DNA from: JADJPO01 sp046330955
Lineage (GTDB): Bacteria; Actinomycetota; Actinomycetes; Actinomycetales; Kineosporiaceae
Length of the DNA: 64,000 nucleotides
Direction: 5' to 3'
NCBI GenBank assembly: GCA_046330955.1
Contig: JAXLRT010000008.1
Span: 124,001-188,000, forward strand
A program made the position numbers and the translations under genes. Positions 50,793-59,070 of the stretch are shown here, in pieces. Position 1 is the first letter of the stretch. Each line of letters opens with the position of its first letter. The notes under the pieces are model-generated. The model did no database searches. It worked only from the letters and a program-made list of their open reading frames with translations, and was not told where the DNA came from.

Positions 50793-51743
50793 TCACGACC
50801 GAGTGACCAGGTAGGCGAACACGCTCTCGAGGGATTCGTCGGTCGGCGACACCTCGAGCAACCGCACCCCGGTCTGTTGGGCCAGCCAGGGCAGCGCCTT
50901 GACGAACCGGGCGACGTCCACGGCCTCCACGTGCAGCGCCGCCGAGTGGTCACCGGCCATGCCGTCGGGTTGCGTGGCCCCGACGAGCTGCACCGCCGAG
51001 GTCGACACGTCGGCCACCAGCGCCGAGGCCAGCCGGCGGTTGTCGCTGGAACGAATCGTGTACTGGTGTGGCTTCTCGGTCATCAGCCGGCGGATCTCGC
51101 GGAAGTCGCCGGATGCCGCGTGCCGCCCCGCGACCATCACCTGGATGCTGCCGGCGAGCTGCTCGACCTCTTCGAGGATGTGCGAGGAGAACAGCACGCT
51201 GCGCCCGCCGGCGGCCATGCGCTGCAACAGGTCCATCAGGTGCATCCGCTGGCGCGGGTCCATGCCGTTGAACGGCTCGTCGAGCAACAACACCGCCGGG
51301 TCGTGCACCAGGGCGGTGGCCACCTTGATCCGCTGCTTCATGCCCTTGGAGTAGGTCGCGATGCCGCGGTCCTGCGCCGCCGTCATGTCGACGGTCTCGA
51401 TCGCCTGTCGCGCGGCCCGTTCGGGGTCGGGCAGCTTGTGCAGTTTCGCGTTGGCCAGCACCAGGTCCCACCCCGAGACCACCTCGTACATGCCCTCGCG
51501 CTCGGGCACCAGCCCGATGCGCGAGTAGATGGCCTGGTTGCGCCAGGTGGGCTCGCCGTCGATGGTCACCGTGCCGGACGACGGCGGCAGGAAGCCGGCC
51601 ATCATCGAGATCAGCGTCGACTTGCCCGCCCCGTTCGGCCCGAGCAGCCCGGTGATGCCGGGGCCGATCTGCATGGTGACGTCGTTGACTGCCACCACGT
51701 TGCCGTACCAGCGCGAGACCCGGTCGATGACGATGGTGCTCAT
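50793..51743 (-). CDS. ABC transporter ATP-binding protein (second)
   Basis: A 316-residue ATPase starting at the ATG at 51743, overlapping the first permease stop by four bases (ATGA). Walker A GPNGAGKST (35-43), signature YSKGMKQR (about 133) and Walker B VLLLDEP are all intact, and an H-loop (FSSHILEEVEQL) follows. The C-terminal 90 residues form a domain after the ABC fold, as in many drug and lantibiotic exporters. Partners: the permeases at 50054 and 51740. Confidence 0.93.
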   Translation of the reverse strand: MSTIVIDRVSRWYGNVVAVNDVTMQIGPGITGLLGPNGAGKSTLISMMAGFLPPSSGTVTIDGEPTWRNQAIYSRIGLVPEREGMYEVVSGWDLVLANAKLHKLPDPERAARQAIETVDMTAAQDRGIATYSKGMKQRIKVATALVHDPAVLLLDEPFNGMDPRQRMHLMDLLQRMAAGGRSVLFSSHILEEVEQLAGSIQVMVAGRHAASGDFREIRRLMTEKPHQYTIRSSDNRRLASALVADVSTSAVQLVGATQPDGMAGDHSAALHVEAVDVARFVKALPWLAQQTGVRLLEVSPTDESLESVFAYLVTRS

Positions 51744-52624
51744 GTGACCGACACCTTCCGATACCGCAGCGCCAGGAAGGCGATCGAGCCGGCGATGACC
51801 GCCGCCACCGTGGCGATCCAGGCCAGGCCCGCCGTCCCGTCGGGCACCGTGCCCGAACCGGAGTCGATGTCGAAGGCCCAGGCGACCAGCCCGTCGACGG
51901 TCGACCCCGGCGAGATCAGCTGCGCCCACGGGGCCAGGTCCTTGCGGTCCTGCTCCATCAGAATCCCTTGCACCGCACCGTGCATCGCCCAGGCGATGAT
52001 CAGGACGGCGACCACCGCGGCCACGCCGAGGCCGCGCCGGGGCGTCACCGAGGCAATGGCCAGGGCGATGCCGGCGATCATCGGGGCCAGCAGGACGACG
52101 ACCAGCAGCGACTGCGCGAATCCCACCAGCACGTCCCGCGCGGGCACGTCGGACAGCAGCAGCCCACCGGTCAGCAACAGCAGCGGCAGGCCCAGCACGA
52201 TGACCAGCGCCGTGGTGAGGGCGGCGAACTTGGCCGCCACGTAGTCGTTGCGGCTCAACGGGCGGGAGAAGTACAGCGTGGTCACCCGGAACCGTAGGTC
52301 CCGGCTGACGCTGGCCGGTGCCTGCCCCCCGGCATAGAGGATCAGCAGGGGGTAGACGAAGGTCGGGTAGATGGAGATCGGGAACGGCAGCGCGTCGTCC
52401 CCGGTGACGTTGACCACGATCGCGGTCACCAGGGCTGGTAGGCAGCTGATCGCCAGCAACAGCAGCGGGGCGATCTTGCTCTTGGCCGAGCGCCCCAGGC
52501 CGAAGGCACCACGCAGGCTGTCGATGTACAACGACCGGACGACGGCGCCGCGGCCGAGCCGAGGGCCGCGGTAGTGGCGGTAGCCGATGTCATGGATGAC
52601 GCCGGCCTCAGGGGATGCGGACAC
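51740..52624 (-). CDS. ABC-2 type transporter permease (first)
   Basis: A 294-residue permease. The start is GTG 52624, giving the N-terminus VSASPEAGVIHDIGYRHYRG. HDIGYRHYRGPRLGR is a conserved opening in actinobacterial ABC-2 permeases of this type. Six helices begin near residue 50 (IAPLLLLAISCLPALVTAIVV). VSRDLRFRVTTLYFSRPLSRNDYVAAKF (about 103-130) resembles the corresponding region of the second permease. It overlaps the upstream ATPase gene by 17 bases. Confidence 0.88.
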   Translation of the reverse strand: MSASPEAGVIHDIGYRHYRGPRLGRGAVVRSLYIDSLRGAFGLGRSAKSKIAPLLLLAISCLPALVTAIVVNVTGDDALPFPISIYPTFVYPLLILYAGGQAPASVSRDLRFRVTTLYFSRPLSRNDYVAAKFAALTTALVIVLGLPLLLLTGGLLLSDVPARDVLVGFAQSLLVVVLLAPMIAGIALAIASVTPRRGLGVAAVVAVLIIAWAMHGAVQGILMEQDRKDLAPWAQLISPGSTVDGLVAWAFDIDSGSGTVPDGTAGLAWIATVAAVIAGSIAFLALRYRKVSVT

Positions 52625-53570
52625 CGCCGGCCTCCTCTCCGGTGCTCCGGGCCGCCGGCGGCTGTGCCCGGGAACCGGCCTGGTCGAACACCTCGACCAT
52701 GCGGTGGCGGCGGCGCTCCATGCGCACCAGGCCCAGGCCCAACTGCGCTGCGGCGTCCCGAATGGCGTCGTAGGTCTGCTCACCGGCCAGGGCGACCTCG
52801 AGCATCCGGCCCGCGGGACGCACCGCAACCCCGGCCTGGTGCAGCGCACCGGCCAGCACCTCGGGTCGCTCGTCGACCTCGACCAGCAGCACGCCACTGG
52901 CGGCGGTCACATCGGCCGTCGAAGAGGAGCGCAGCAACCGGCCGCCCTCGATCACCACCACGTGGTCGCAGATGCGCTCGAGTTCGCCCAGCAGGTGGCT
53001 GGTCACCAGCACCGAGATGCCGAAATCGGCGTGCACCCGGCGGATCAGGCCCAGCATCTCGTCGCGCCCGGCGGGGTCGAGACCGTTGGTCGGCTCGTCC
53101 AGCAGCACCAGCGCGGGGTCGTGCACCAGGGCCTGGGCGAGCTTGACCCGCTGCTTCATGCCGGTCGAGTAGCCCCCGATCGCCCGGTACCGCTCCTCGT
53201 ACAGCCCGACGTGACGCAACACGTCGGCGGTGCGCTCGCGGGCTGCGGTCATCGGCAGGCCGGACATCCGACCCATGTGGACGACGAACTCGGTTGCCGA
53301 GGTGTCGGCCGGCAGGCAGTCGTGCTCGGGCATGTAGCCGACTCGGGCCCGGATCGCCTCGCTCTCGGCGGCGACGTCCAGGCCGAGTACCTGGGCACGG
53401 CCCTCGGTGGCGGGCAGCAGACCGAGCAGAATCTTGATCATCGTGGACTTGCCGGCACCGTTGGCCCCGACCAGCCCGATGACGCCGGGCTCGACGGACA
53501 CCGTCAGCCGGTCCAGCGCCGTCGTCGGGCCGAACCGCATCGTCAGGGCATCCGTGGCGATCAAGGACAC
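52608..53570 (-). CDS. ABC transporter ATP-binding protein (first)
   Basis: A 320-residue ATPase and the first gene of the four-gene exporter operon. Walker A GANGAGKST (35-43), signature YSTGMKQR, Walker B LVLLDEP and H-loop VTSHLLGELERI are all present. The C-terminal extension (about 215-320) matches the paralogue at 50793, showing the operon arose by tandem duplication of an ATPase-permease pair or by two related pairs joining. No regulator gene is adjacent. Confidence 0.93.
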   Translation of the reverse strand: MSLIATDALTMRFGPTTALDRLTVSVEPGVIGLVGANGAGKSTMIKILLGLLPATEGRAQVLGLDVAAESEAIRARVGYMPEHDCLPADTSATEFVVHMGRMSGLPMTAARERTADVLRHVGLYEERYRAIGGYSTGMKQRVKLAQALVHDPALVLLDEPTNGLDPAGRDEMLGLIRRVHADFGISVLVTSHLLGELERICDHVVVIEGGRLLRSSSTADVTAASGVLLVEVDERPEVLAGALHQAGVAVRPAGRMLEVALAGEQTYDAIRDAAAQLGLGLVRMERRRHRMVEVFDQAGSRAQPPAARSTGEEAGGVRIP

Positions 53571-53630
53571 CCCGCCACCCTACGGCGCACAGGCCCGGTT
53601 CGCGTGGTGGCGCGACCGTGACCTGCACCG

Positions 53631-54932
53631 TCAGCCAGTGAGCGTCGTCCCTGCGGTCAGGCTGGGTGGCCGAGCGCCCAGGAAGAAGATGCCCGGCAGG
53701 GTCTCGAAGCCCTTGCTCACGTTGCGCCGCAGAGTGCACGCCGCCAGCGTCGCCGTCCCGGTGCGGTCGTTGCTCACGAAGAAGAGGGCGCCACCACCCT
53801 CGGGGGCGGTGTTGTCCTCGAGCAGGCTGCCGCGCAGGTCGAGCCGGATGGTGTTGCCGTCCAGGTAGATGGCGCCGCCGCTGCCCCCGCCGGGGGTGCC
53901 CGCCCGGGCCGGGTTCGCGCCACGGCCGGTCACCACGTTGCCGCGGAAGATGCTGTTGACCACGATCCAGGACGTCCCGATGCTGCTCAGGGCGCCACCG
54001 TTCGAGCAACGGCCCCCGGTGAACGAGCTGCCCACGATGAGCACGGCGTAACTGCGGCTCTCGTGCAGTACCCGGATCGCCGCGCCCCCGACGTCGGGAC
54101 CGCTGGTGTCGCAGCGGTTGCCGGTGAACCGCGAGTTGATCACGGTCAGCTTGCCGCCCCGCACGAAGATCGCCCCGCCGCCCCCGCCGTCCGCGGTCAG
54201 CCCGGTGGAGTTGCCGTCGGCCAGGGTGAGGTTCTGCACCACCAGGGACGGCGTGAGCTGATCCTGGCAGTGCGTGCTGGTCCAGCCCTGGGCGCCGTCA
54301 CAGGTGTTCTGGTAGAGGATCCGGCGCGCCCCGCCGCCGGACAGCGTCACCCGGCTAGCGCCGTCCAGCACGGTACGGGCGTTGGTGTTGCGCACCTTGG
54401 CCGTCGCGGTCATCCGAATGGTCACCGGGGTCGGCCCGCAGTCGAACGTGATGATGCCGCCTGCGGCCACGGCCTTGACCACGGCCGCCGAGGTGCAGCT
54501 CGCCGCCGTCCCGGTGCCGACCACCCGGGTCGGGCGGCTGGTGTCGACCGGGCGCCCCTCGGCGGGGACGGTGACCTTCCCGGTGCCGGCCGGGCGCACC
54601 GCAGCGGACGTCGTGGCGCGCGACGGCGTCCGGCTCGGCGAGGCGACGCGGGTGGTTCGGGCGGGGGTCGAGCCGGCCGGCGAAGGTACGGACGACGGAG
54701 CTCGGGTGGAACCCGCTGCACCGCCCGGCGGGGGGAGTGCCGACGGTGCAGCGGGCTCGGCGTGGGAGGTCGCCGGCGTGGGGCGGGGCGAGGAGGCCAC
54801 CGCGGTGACGGTTCCCGGTGCGACAACCGAACATCCGGACGCCGCGAGCACGAGACCGGTCAGCGACAGGACCGGCGACCCGAGCCACCCTCGGGACCCG
54901 CCACCCACCCGGTGCCGCATTGCCTCCCACAC
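53631..54932 (-). CDS. Secreted right-handed beta-helix lipoprotein
   Basis: A 433-residue protein. The signal peptide with lipobox LVLAASGC (Cys about 34) is followed by a Pro/Ser/Ala/Thr stretch (about 40-125). From about 145 the parallel beta-helix repeats begin: GGGGAIFVRGGKLTVINSRFTGNRCD, GGAAIRVLHESRSYAVLIVGSSFTGGRC, and GSGGAIYLDGNTIRLDLRGSLLEDNTAP. This is the pattern of surface beta-helix proteins (polymorphic outer-membrane or adhesin types and some polysaccharide lyases). Catalytic residues are not evident, so binding or adhesion is more likely. An internal ATG at 54920 is an alternative start. Confidence 0.85.
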   Translation of the reverse strand: MWEAMRHRVGGGSRGWLGSPVLSLTGLVLAASGCSVVAPGTVTAVASSPRPTPATSHAEPAAPSALPPPGGAAGSTRAPSSVPSPAGSTPARTTRVASPSRTPSRATTSAAVRPAGTGKVTVPAEGRPVDTSRPTRVVGTGTAASCTSAAVVKAVAAGGIITFDCGPTPVTIRMTATAKVRNTNARTVLDGASRVTLSGGGARRILYQNTCDGAQGWTSTHCQDQLTPSLVVQNLTLADGNSTGLTADGGGGGAIFVRGGKLTVINSRFTGNRCDTSGPDVGGAAIRVLHESRSYAVLIVGSSFTGGRCSNGGALSSIGTSWIVVNSIFRGNVVTGRGANPARAGTPGGGSGGAIYLDGNTIRLDLRGSLLEDNTAPEGGGALFFVSNDRTGTATLAACTLRRNVSKGFETLPGIFFLGARPPSLTAGTTLTG

Positions 54933-55051
54933 CCGACGAACCGTAGGCCGCGCAGGATCAGGAAAACGTCATCGTGATGTCATGACCAGCATGCAGCCCA
55001 GCGCTCACCCGCAGCCACCCCGCGCGTTCATGGCCATCGCGCTCTCTCCAG

Positions 55052-55228
55052 ATGTCCACGTGTCGGACTGGACGTGCACCCGTCCGAGTCTCGGATCCAA
55101 TTGACCAAGTACTTCCCGTTCCACGGCAGAAGCTCACGTGTGGTGGCGTAACGGCACTCACACGAGCAAGTGGCTGGAGAGCGACGGCTACACGTACGCC
55201 TGCGGCTGATCACCTCTCGTCAGAGTGA
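55052..55228 (+). CDS. Possible small ORF (58 aa)
   Basis: ATG at 55052 (MSTCRTGRAPVRVSD) to TGA at 55226. It contains two Cys and is basic. Support is weak: only position in a low-GC island and immediate juxtaposition to the next small ORF (11 bases). The alternative phase (HVWWRNGTH...) may be the real remnant. Confidence 0.2.
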   Translation: MSTCRTGRAPVRVSDPIDQVLPVPRQKLTCGGVTALTRASGWRATATRTPAADHLSSE

Positions 55229-55239
55229 AGGAGGGACTC

Positions 55240-55410
55240 ATGGGTTTCGAGTGGATCCGACGTCGGCTCCGAACCTCGCCGACGCCCCGAGAGGCCGTAC
55301 TGGTTCCTGACAGCACCAACCCGTCACGATTTCCCACGTCCTCGCTCTTGGAAGAAGCGCCTCACGACAGACGGGGCAGGCAGGCGCCTCCTGACTGTTT
55401 CGACGGGTGA
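55240..55410 (+). CDS. Possible small ORF (56 aa) with strong ribosome site
   Basis: ATG at 55240 (MGFEWIRRRLRTSPTPREAV) preceded by GAAGGAGGG, one of the best ribosome sites in the window. It encodes a 56-residue basic, Pro-containing peptide ending in PPDCFDG, with one Cys. The next small ORF begins ten bases after the stop, so two peptides could be co-translated. No family is recognised. Modest support because of the ribosome site and the following ORF. Confidence 0.35.
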   Translation: MGFEWIRRRLRTSPTPREAVLVPDSTNPSRFPTSSLLEEAPHDRRGRQAPPDCFDG

Positions 55411-55420
55411 AGGTCGTCGT

Positions 55421-55546
55421 GTGACCCGAGACATCCCGGCAGCAGGCAGGCTGAGTCGCGCCGACGTCATCGAGTCCGTGGTTCTGGCCCTCGCGAATGC
55501 GTTGTGGAACAGCCGCCCAACAGACGCCAGCCAAGCTGCTCTCTGA
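55421..55546 (+). CDS. Possible small ORF (41 aa)
   Basis: GTG at 55421: TRDIPAAGRLSRADVIESVVLALANALWN and a short tail, ending in DASQAAL. The helix-like amphipathic sequence (ADVIESVVLALANALW) looks protein-like, unlike a random frame. It closely follows the 56-aa ORF. No recognised homologue. Confidence 0.3.
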   Translation: MTRDIPAAGRLSRADVIESVVLALANALWNSRPTDASQAAL

Positions 55547-55582
55547 GAAGGAACTTTGCCCGGCGCCGGCCTCCGGCACGTG

Positions 55583-56227
55583 TCAGCCCGAGCGGTCTGC
55601 GGCGGAGCGATCGATCCCCAGGGTCGCGAGCAGGTCCTCGTGCAGCTCGAACCAGACCACGTGGCACGAGTCGATGCCGACACCGTCGACGTACTGGCGG
55701 CGGCCGTGATCGATCTGCTGCAACGCAGCGTCCAGCCGCGCGCCGTAGCCGTCGAACCGGGCCAGCACCGCGGCCAGGCGCATCACGATGGGCTCCACCC
55801 GCCGCCGCAGGCTCGCCAGCGCGTCGAGCACCCGCTCGTCCCAGCGCCAGTCGCTGTGGTCGTTCTCGGCCATCGCATCCCACGAGGTGGGGCGGATCTG
55901 CCAGTTCGTCATCGCCGTGAGGAAGGCGGCGTTGAGCGCCGCGAAGTCCCGATGCGCCGCCTCGATCTCGCCGCGTTGCCCACAGGCGTCCAGCTCGGCC
56001 GCCAGCCGGCGCTCGTTCTCGAGGCGTCCCCGGGTGGTCAGGCCCCACCCGACCTGATCCTGAAAGCCCACCCGCTGCACCCAACCGCACGCCTCGTCGT
56101 CCAGCATCAGCTCTTCGACCAGGTCGGCGTCCAGGTCGAACCGGCGCCCGATGCCGGCCACGTCGCTCATACCCATGATCCGGACGGCGTGCAGCGCCAA
56201 CAGCTCGGGAGGGGACTGGACGGCCAC
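55583..56227 (-). CDS. Winged-helix-like regulator-type protein
   Basis: A 214-residue protein starting at GTG 56227 (VAVQSPPELLALHAVRIMG). The first 75 residues have a winged-helix-like pattern: LLALHAVRIMGMSDVAGIGRRFDLDADLVEELMLDDEACGWVQRV then FQDQVGWGLTTRGRLENERRL. The remaining part is helical with conserved-looking WQIRPTSWDAMAENDHSDWRW. No family name can be given safely. It is divergent from the cobO riboswitch, with only about 24 bases between, suggesting a functional link to corrinoid metabolism or simple proximity. Confidence 0.7.
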   Translation of the reverse strand: MAVQSPPELLALHAVRIMGMSDVAGIGRRFDLDADLVEELMLDDEACGWVQRVGFQDQVGWGLTTRGRLENERRLAAELDACGQRGEIEAAHRDFAALNAAFLTAMTNWQIRPTSWDAMAENDHSDWRWDERVLDALASLRRRVEPIVMRLAAVLARFDGYGARLDAALQQIDHGRRQYVDGVGIDSCHVVWFELHEDLLATLGIDRSAADRSG

Positions 56228-56250
56228 CCGCTCAGTGTGCCGGACCCCGG

Positions 56251-56380
56251 CTGCTAGCGTCGGGGTTGCCCCGAACCCTCGGGGCGCCATGGACGCAGCG
56301 AAGTCCGGTGCACTCCGGCGCTGTCCCGCAACTGTGAGGCCATCACGTCGGTGATGGACGAGCCAGGTCGCCTGCCCCAT
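56251..56380 (+). promoter_or_regulatory. Cobalamin riboswitch upstream of cobO
   Basis: The conserved core is unmistakable: GAAGTCCGGTGCACTCCGGC, then GCTGTCCCGCAACTGT, and the B12 box AGCCAGGTCGCCTGCC at 56361-56376. Upstream GC-rich stems (CGGGGTTGCCCCG) complete the aptamer. The element ends about 35 bases before the GTG at 56414, so adenosylcobalamin should repress cobO translation or transcription. Confidence 0.93.
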
Positions 56381-56413
56381 GGCCACGTGAAGTCCTCGGA
56401 CGAAGGGCCTGTT

Positions 56414-56950
56414 GTGAACACTGCGCGTCGTCGCGTCGAATCGCTCGTGCTGGTCAACACCGGGCACGGCAAGGGCAAGTCCACCGCCGCCTTCGGCACC
56501 GCCTTGCGGGCGGTCAGCCGTGGCTGGCCGGTCACCGTCATCCAGTTCATGAAGTCCGGGCGGTGGCGGGTCGGCGAGGAGCAGGCCGGGCTGCAGCTGG
56601 GCATGACCTGGTGGACCATCGGCGACGGATTCACCTGGGAGAGTGACGATCTCGACCGCTCCGCGGCCATCGCCGGAAAGGCGTGGGAGGCCTCGCGGAC
56701 GGCGCTGAGTTCGGGGGAGGTCGGCCTGCTGGTGCTGGACGAGATCACCTACGCGATGAACTACGGCTGGATCGACGCCGACGAGGTGGTGCGCTGCATC
56801 GCCGAGCGCGCGCCGTCCACGTACGTGATCTGCACCGGCCGGGACGCACCGCAGGCCCTGATCGACATCGCCGACACCGTGACCGAGATGACGAAGGTCA
56901 AACACGCCTACGACACCGGGGTCCCGGCCCGGCGCGGGTTCGACTACTGA
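56414..56950 (+). CDS. cobO: Corrinoid adenosyltransferase (CobO/BtuR type)
   Basis: Adds the adenosyl group to cob(I)yrinic acid diamide or cobalamin, forming the cobalt-carbon bond. It has 178 residues. Walker-like loop GHGKGKST at 17-24, then AVSRGWPVTVIQFMKSGRW, LVLDEITYAMNYGWID and TGRDAPQALIDIADTVTEM are hallmarks of CobO. The ORF extends to an upstream ATG at 56351, but that lies inside the riboswitch. The GTG at 56414 (preceded by GAAGG) fits the family length. No other cobalamin genes are in the window, so this is probably a salvage or isolated step under B12 feedback control. Confidence 0.95.
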   Translation: MNTARRRVESLVLVNTGHGKGKSTAAFGTALRAVSRGWPVTVIQFMKSGRWRVGEEQAGLQLGMTWWTIGDGFTWESDDLDRSAAIAGKAWEASRTALSSGEVGLLVLDEITYAMNYGWIDADEVVRCIAERAPSTYVICTGRDAPQALIDIADTVTEMTKVKHAYDTGVPARRGFDY

Positions 56951-56959
56951 CCGACCGGC

Positions 56960-57781
56960 TCACCGGCCGGTGAAGACCGGGGGTCGCTTGTCCATGAAGG
57001 CGCGTCGTCCCTCGCGGTAGTCCTCGCTCTCGAGGCAGCGGGCCGCCAGCTCCTCGATCTCGGCCACCTCGCCCAGCCCGCGGGCGATGTGGTCGATCGC
57101 GAGCTTCGCGTGCCGGATCGACAACGGCGCGTTCGCCGCAAGGGTGGTGGCGATGTCGTGGACGGCGGACTCGAGGTCACCCGGCGCCACGACCTGGTCG
57201 ACCAAACCCATGCGGTGGGATTCCGCGGCGTCGAAGGCCTTGGCCGAGAACAGGATCCACTTGGCCCGCGACGGCCCGACCAGGCTGACCAAGGCCTCGA
57301 TCGAGTCGTAGGGGTAGGTCACCCCGAGCCGGGCGGCCGGAATGCTGAACTGCGATTCGACGGTCGCCACCCGCACGTCGGCCCGCAGCGCGATGGCCAC
57401 CCCGGCACCGAAGCAGAACCCCTCGATCGCCGCCACCAAAGGGGTGCCGCACGCGTCGAGGGCGTGCCAGGCGCGATCGAGGACATCGGTGTAGTCACCC
57501 GCCGAGGCGGCATCGTGGCGATGGGTCTCGAACTGGCTGATGTCGGCGCCCGAGACGAACGCCCGCCCCCCGGCGCCCGACATCACGATGACCTTGACCA
57601 GCGGATCGCGATCGAGCTCACCCAGGATCTCGGGGATCGCCCGCCACATGTCCAGGGACACCGCGTTGCGCCGCTCGGGGTTGTTGAAGATCATCCAGCC
57701 GACGGCCCCCTGGGTCCGGGCGATCATACGGGGGGTGGTGGTCGGCACCGTGCTGGTCGGAACGTCGGTGGCGTCGTCCAT
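56960..57781 (-). CDS. Enoyl-CoA hydratase/isomerase family protein
   Basis: A 273-residue crotonase-superfamily enzyme. GGRAFVSGADISQF (about 71-84) and IEGFCFGAGVAIALRADVRVA (about 118-138) form the oxyanion hole. SQFSIPAARLGVTYPYDSIEALV lacks the second catalytic Glu of true hydratases, as in many isomerases, hydrolases and decarboxylases of the family. The C-terminal EDYREGRRAFMDKRPPVFTGR is typical. Start ATG at 57781. It ends ten bases from the cobO stop (convergent). The upstream region has tandem operator-like repeats. Confidence 0.92.
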   Translation of the reverse strand: MDDATDVPTSTVPTTTPRMIARTQGAVGWMIFNNPERRNAVSLDMWRAIPEILGELDRDPLVKVIVMSGAGGRAFVSGADISQFETHRHDAASAGDYTDVLDRAWHALDACGTPLVAAIEGFCFGAGVAIALRADVRVATVESQFSIPAARLGVTYPYDSIEALVSLVGPSRAKWILFSAKAFDAAESHRMGLVDQVVAPGDLESAVHDIATTLAANAPLSIRHAKLAIDHIARGLGEVAEIEELAARCLESEDYREGRRAFMDKRPPVFTGR

Positions 57782-57921
57782 ACAAGGCTCCTCGCGGGCA
57801 CGTGATCAGAGCCGGATGGCAGGGCCGCCCGACGCACCGATTCTGATCCACCACCGGGCCGTCCGTGACCCCGTCCGGCATGGCGCGCCTCACCACGGGG
57901 ATCTCGGATTGCGCGTTCGGG

Positions 57922-57987
57922 GTGACCGGTCACAGTGGTGATCGACCGGGGGCGATCGATCCGGGGTGACCACAGCGATCGATCTGG
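57922..57987. promoter_or_regulatory. Palindrome and tandem repeats in a divergent promoter region
   Basis: GTGACCGGTCAC (57922-57933) is a perfect 12-bp palindrome. It is followed by GTGATCGACCGG (57938-57949), GCGATCGATCCGG (57952-57964) and GCGATCGATCTGG (57975-57987), and GGGGTGACC recurs at 57963. The region lies between the divergent enoyl-CoA hydratase and membrane-protein starts and looks like a cluster of operators. The regulator is unknown. Confidence 0.5.
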
Positions 57988-58068
57988 CCCGCTGCTGATG
58001 ACGGCGCAGCGAGGTGAGCTGGACATGACCATGACCTGGCAGAGGGCATCGACCCTGACGGTGTCACC

Positions 58069-59070
58069 GTGACGCGGCCCGCGAACCGAAGCCCTCGATG
58101 GATCGCCTCGTATCCGGGGCTGGCCGCGGTGCTCGTCCCGCTGAGCGAGCAGGTGCTCGCGCTCTGGCGCGGCCGTCGCCGCAGCCAGACGTTCCTCGTG
58201 GTGGGGTCGCTGGCCATGCTCGTGCTGGGCGTGAGCTGCGGCATCGCCTGGCTCGTCACCGGCGACTCGTGGACGGCGGCCGTGTCGTGGCGCAAGCCGA
58301 CCGTCTTCGGGTTCTCGTTCGCCGTGACCGGGCTCGCCCTGGCGGCAGTGCACCGCGCCCTGAGACCCGGTGCGCTGAGCGCCCTGACCTGTATCGGGTT
58401 CGCGGCAGGCGCGCTGGTCGAGACGGCGGTCATCACCGTGCAGCGGTGGCGCGGCGTGCCGTCGCACTTCAACAACGCCACCCCACTGGATTCGCGACTC
58501 TTCGGCGCCATGGGGGCGGCGATCCTCGTCATCGCCCTGGCGATCCTGATCACGACCGTTCGCGCGTTCCGGCGGACGTCGTTGCCGGCCGGCATGGCGC
58601 TCGCCGTCCGAGCCGGGCTGGTGCTGCTGGTGATCGGCCAGGCCCTGGGGGCGGCCATCATCCAGCACGGGTCGGCGAAGGTCGCGGCCGACCCCGCAGC
58701 CATCGACACCGCCAGCGTGGTGGGGGCAGCCGGCCAGCTGAAGGTGCCACATGCGGTGGCGCTGCACGGCGTGCAGGTGCTGCCCGTGCTCGCCTGGCTG
58801 CTCTCGGCCGTGGCGATCACCGAGGCGCGTCGAGTGCAGATCGTGGCGACGGCCGCCCTCGGGTACGCCGGGCTGGTCGCGGTCAGCGCGCTGCAGGCCT
58901 TCAGGGGCGCGGCGCCGGTGCCGGCAGGCCTCACCGACACCGTGATCGCGGGGCTCAGCATCGCGTTGCTCGTCGTGGCGGCAGCCTGGACGGCGCGCCA
59001 GCTGTGGCGGACCGCGCAGGCTGCCGGGTCCGCACATCCGGGTGGGGCCGGCGTGGCGCGCTCGGCATGA
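58069..59070 (+). CDS. Hypothetical multi-spanning membrane protein
   Basis: A 333-residue protein starting with GTG 58069. Eight or nine helices, for example SQTFLVVGSLAMLVLGVSCGIAWL, FGFSFAVTGLALAAVHRAL, LVLLVIGQALGAAIIQHGSAK. HGVQVLPVLAWLL (about 240) has a conserved-looking His that might be functional. No family is recognised. The stop overlaps the start of the TMEM175-like gene by four bases, so the two are co-translated. Confidence 0.72.
   Translation: MTRPANRSPRWIASYPGLAAVLVPLSEQVLALWRGRRRSQTFLVVGSLAMLVLGVSCGIAWLVTGDSWTAAVSWRKPTVFGFSFAVTGLALAAVHRALRPGALSALTCIGFAAGALVETAVITVQRWRGVPSHFNNATPLDSRLFGAMGAAILVIALAILITTVRAFRRTSLPAGMALAVRAGLVLLVIGQALGAAIIQHGSAKVAADPAAIDTASVVGAAGQLKVPHAVALHGVQVLPVLAWLLSAVAITEARRVQIVATAALGYAGLVAVSALQAFRGAAPVPAGLTDTVIAGLSIALLVVAAAWTARQLWRTAQAAGSAHPGGAGVARSA

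Larger units (their letters stand above)
54933..55582. other. 650-bp region of lower GC without conventional genes
   Basis: GC content drops visibly between about 55030 and 55560 compared with the flanks. No standard-length ORF is convincing. Three tiny ORFs on the plus strand follow each other (55052-55228, 55240-55410, 55421-55546). A short in-phase stretch ending at 55209 (HVWWRNGTHTSKWLESDG...YACG) looks like the C-terminus of an old secreted protein. The region may be a gene remnant, a horizontally acquired fragment or a small-peptide locus. Confidence 0.5.
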
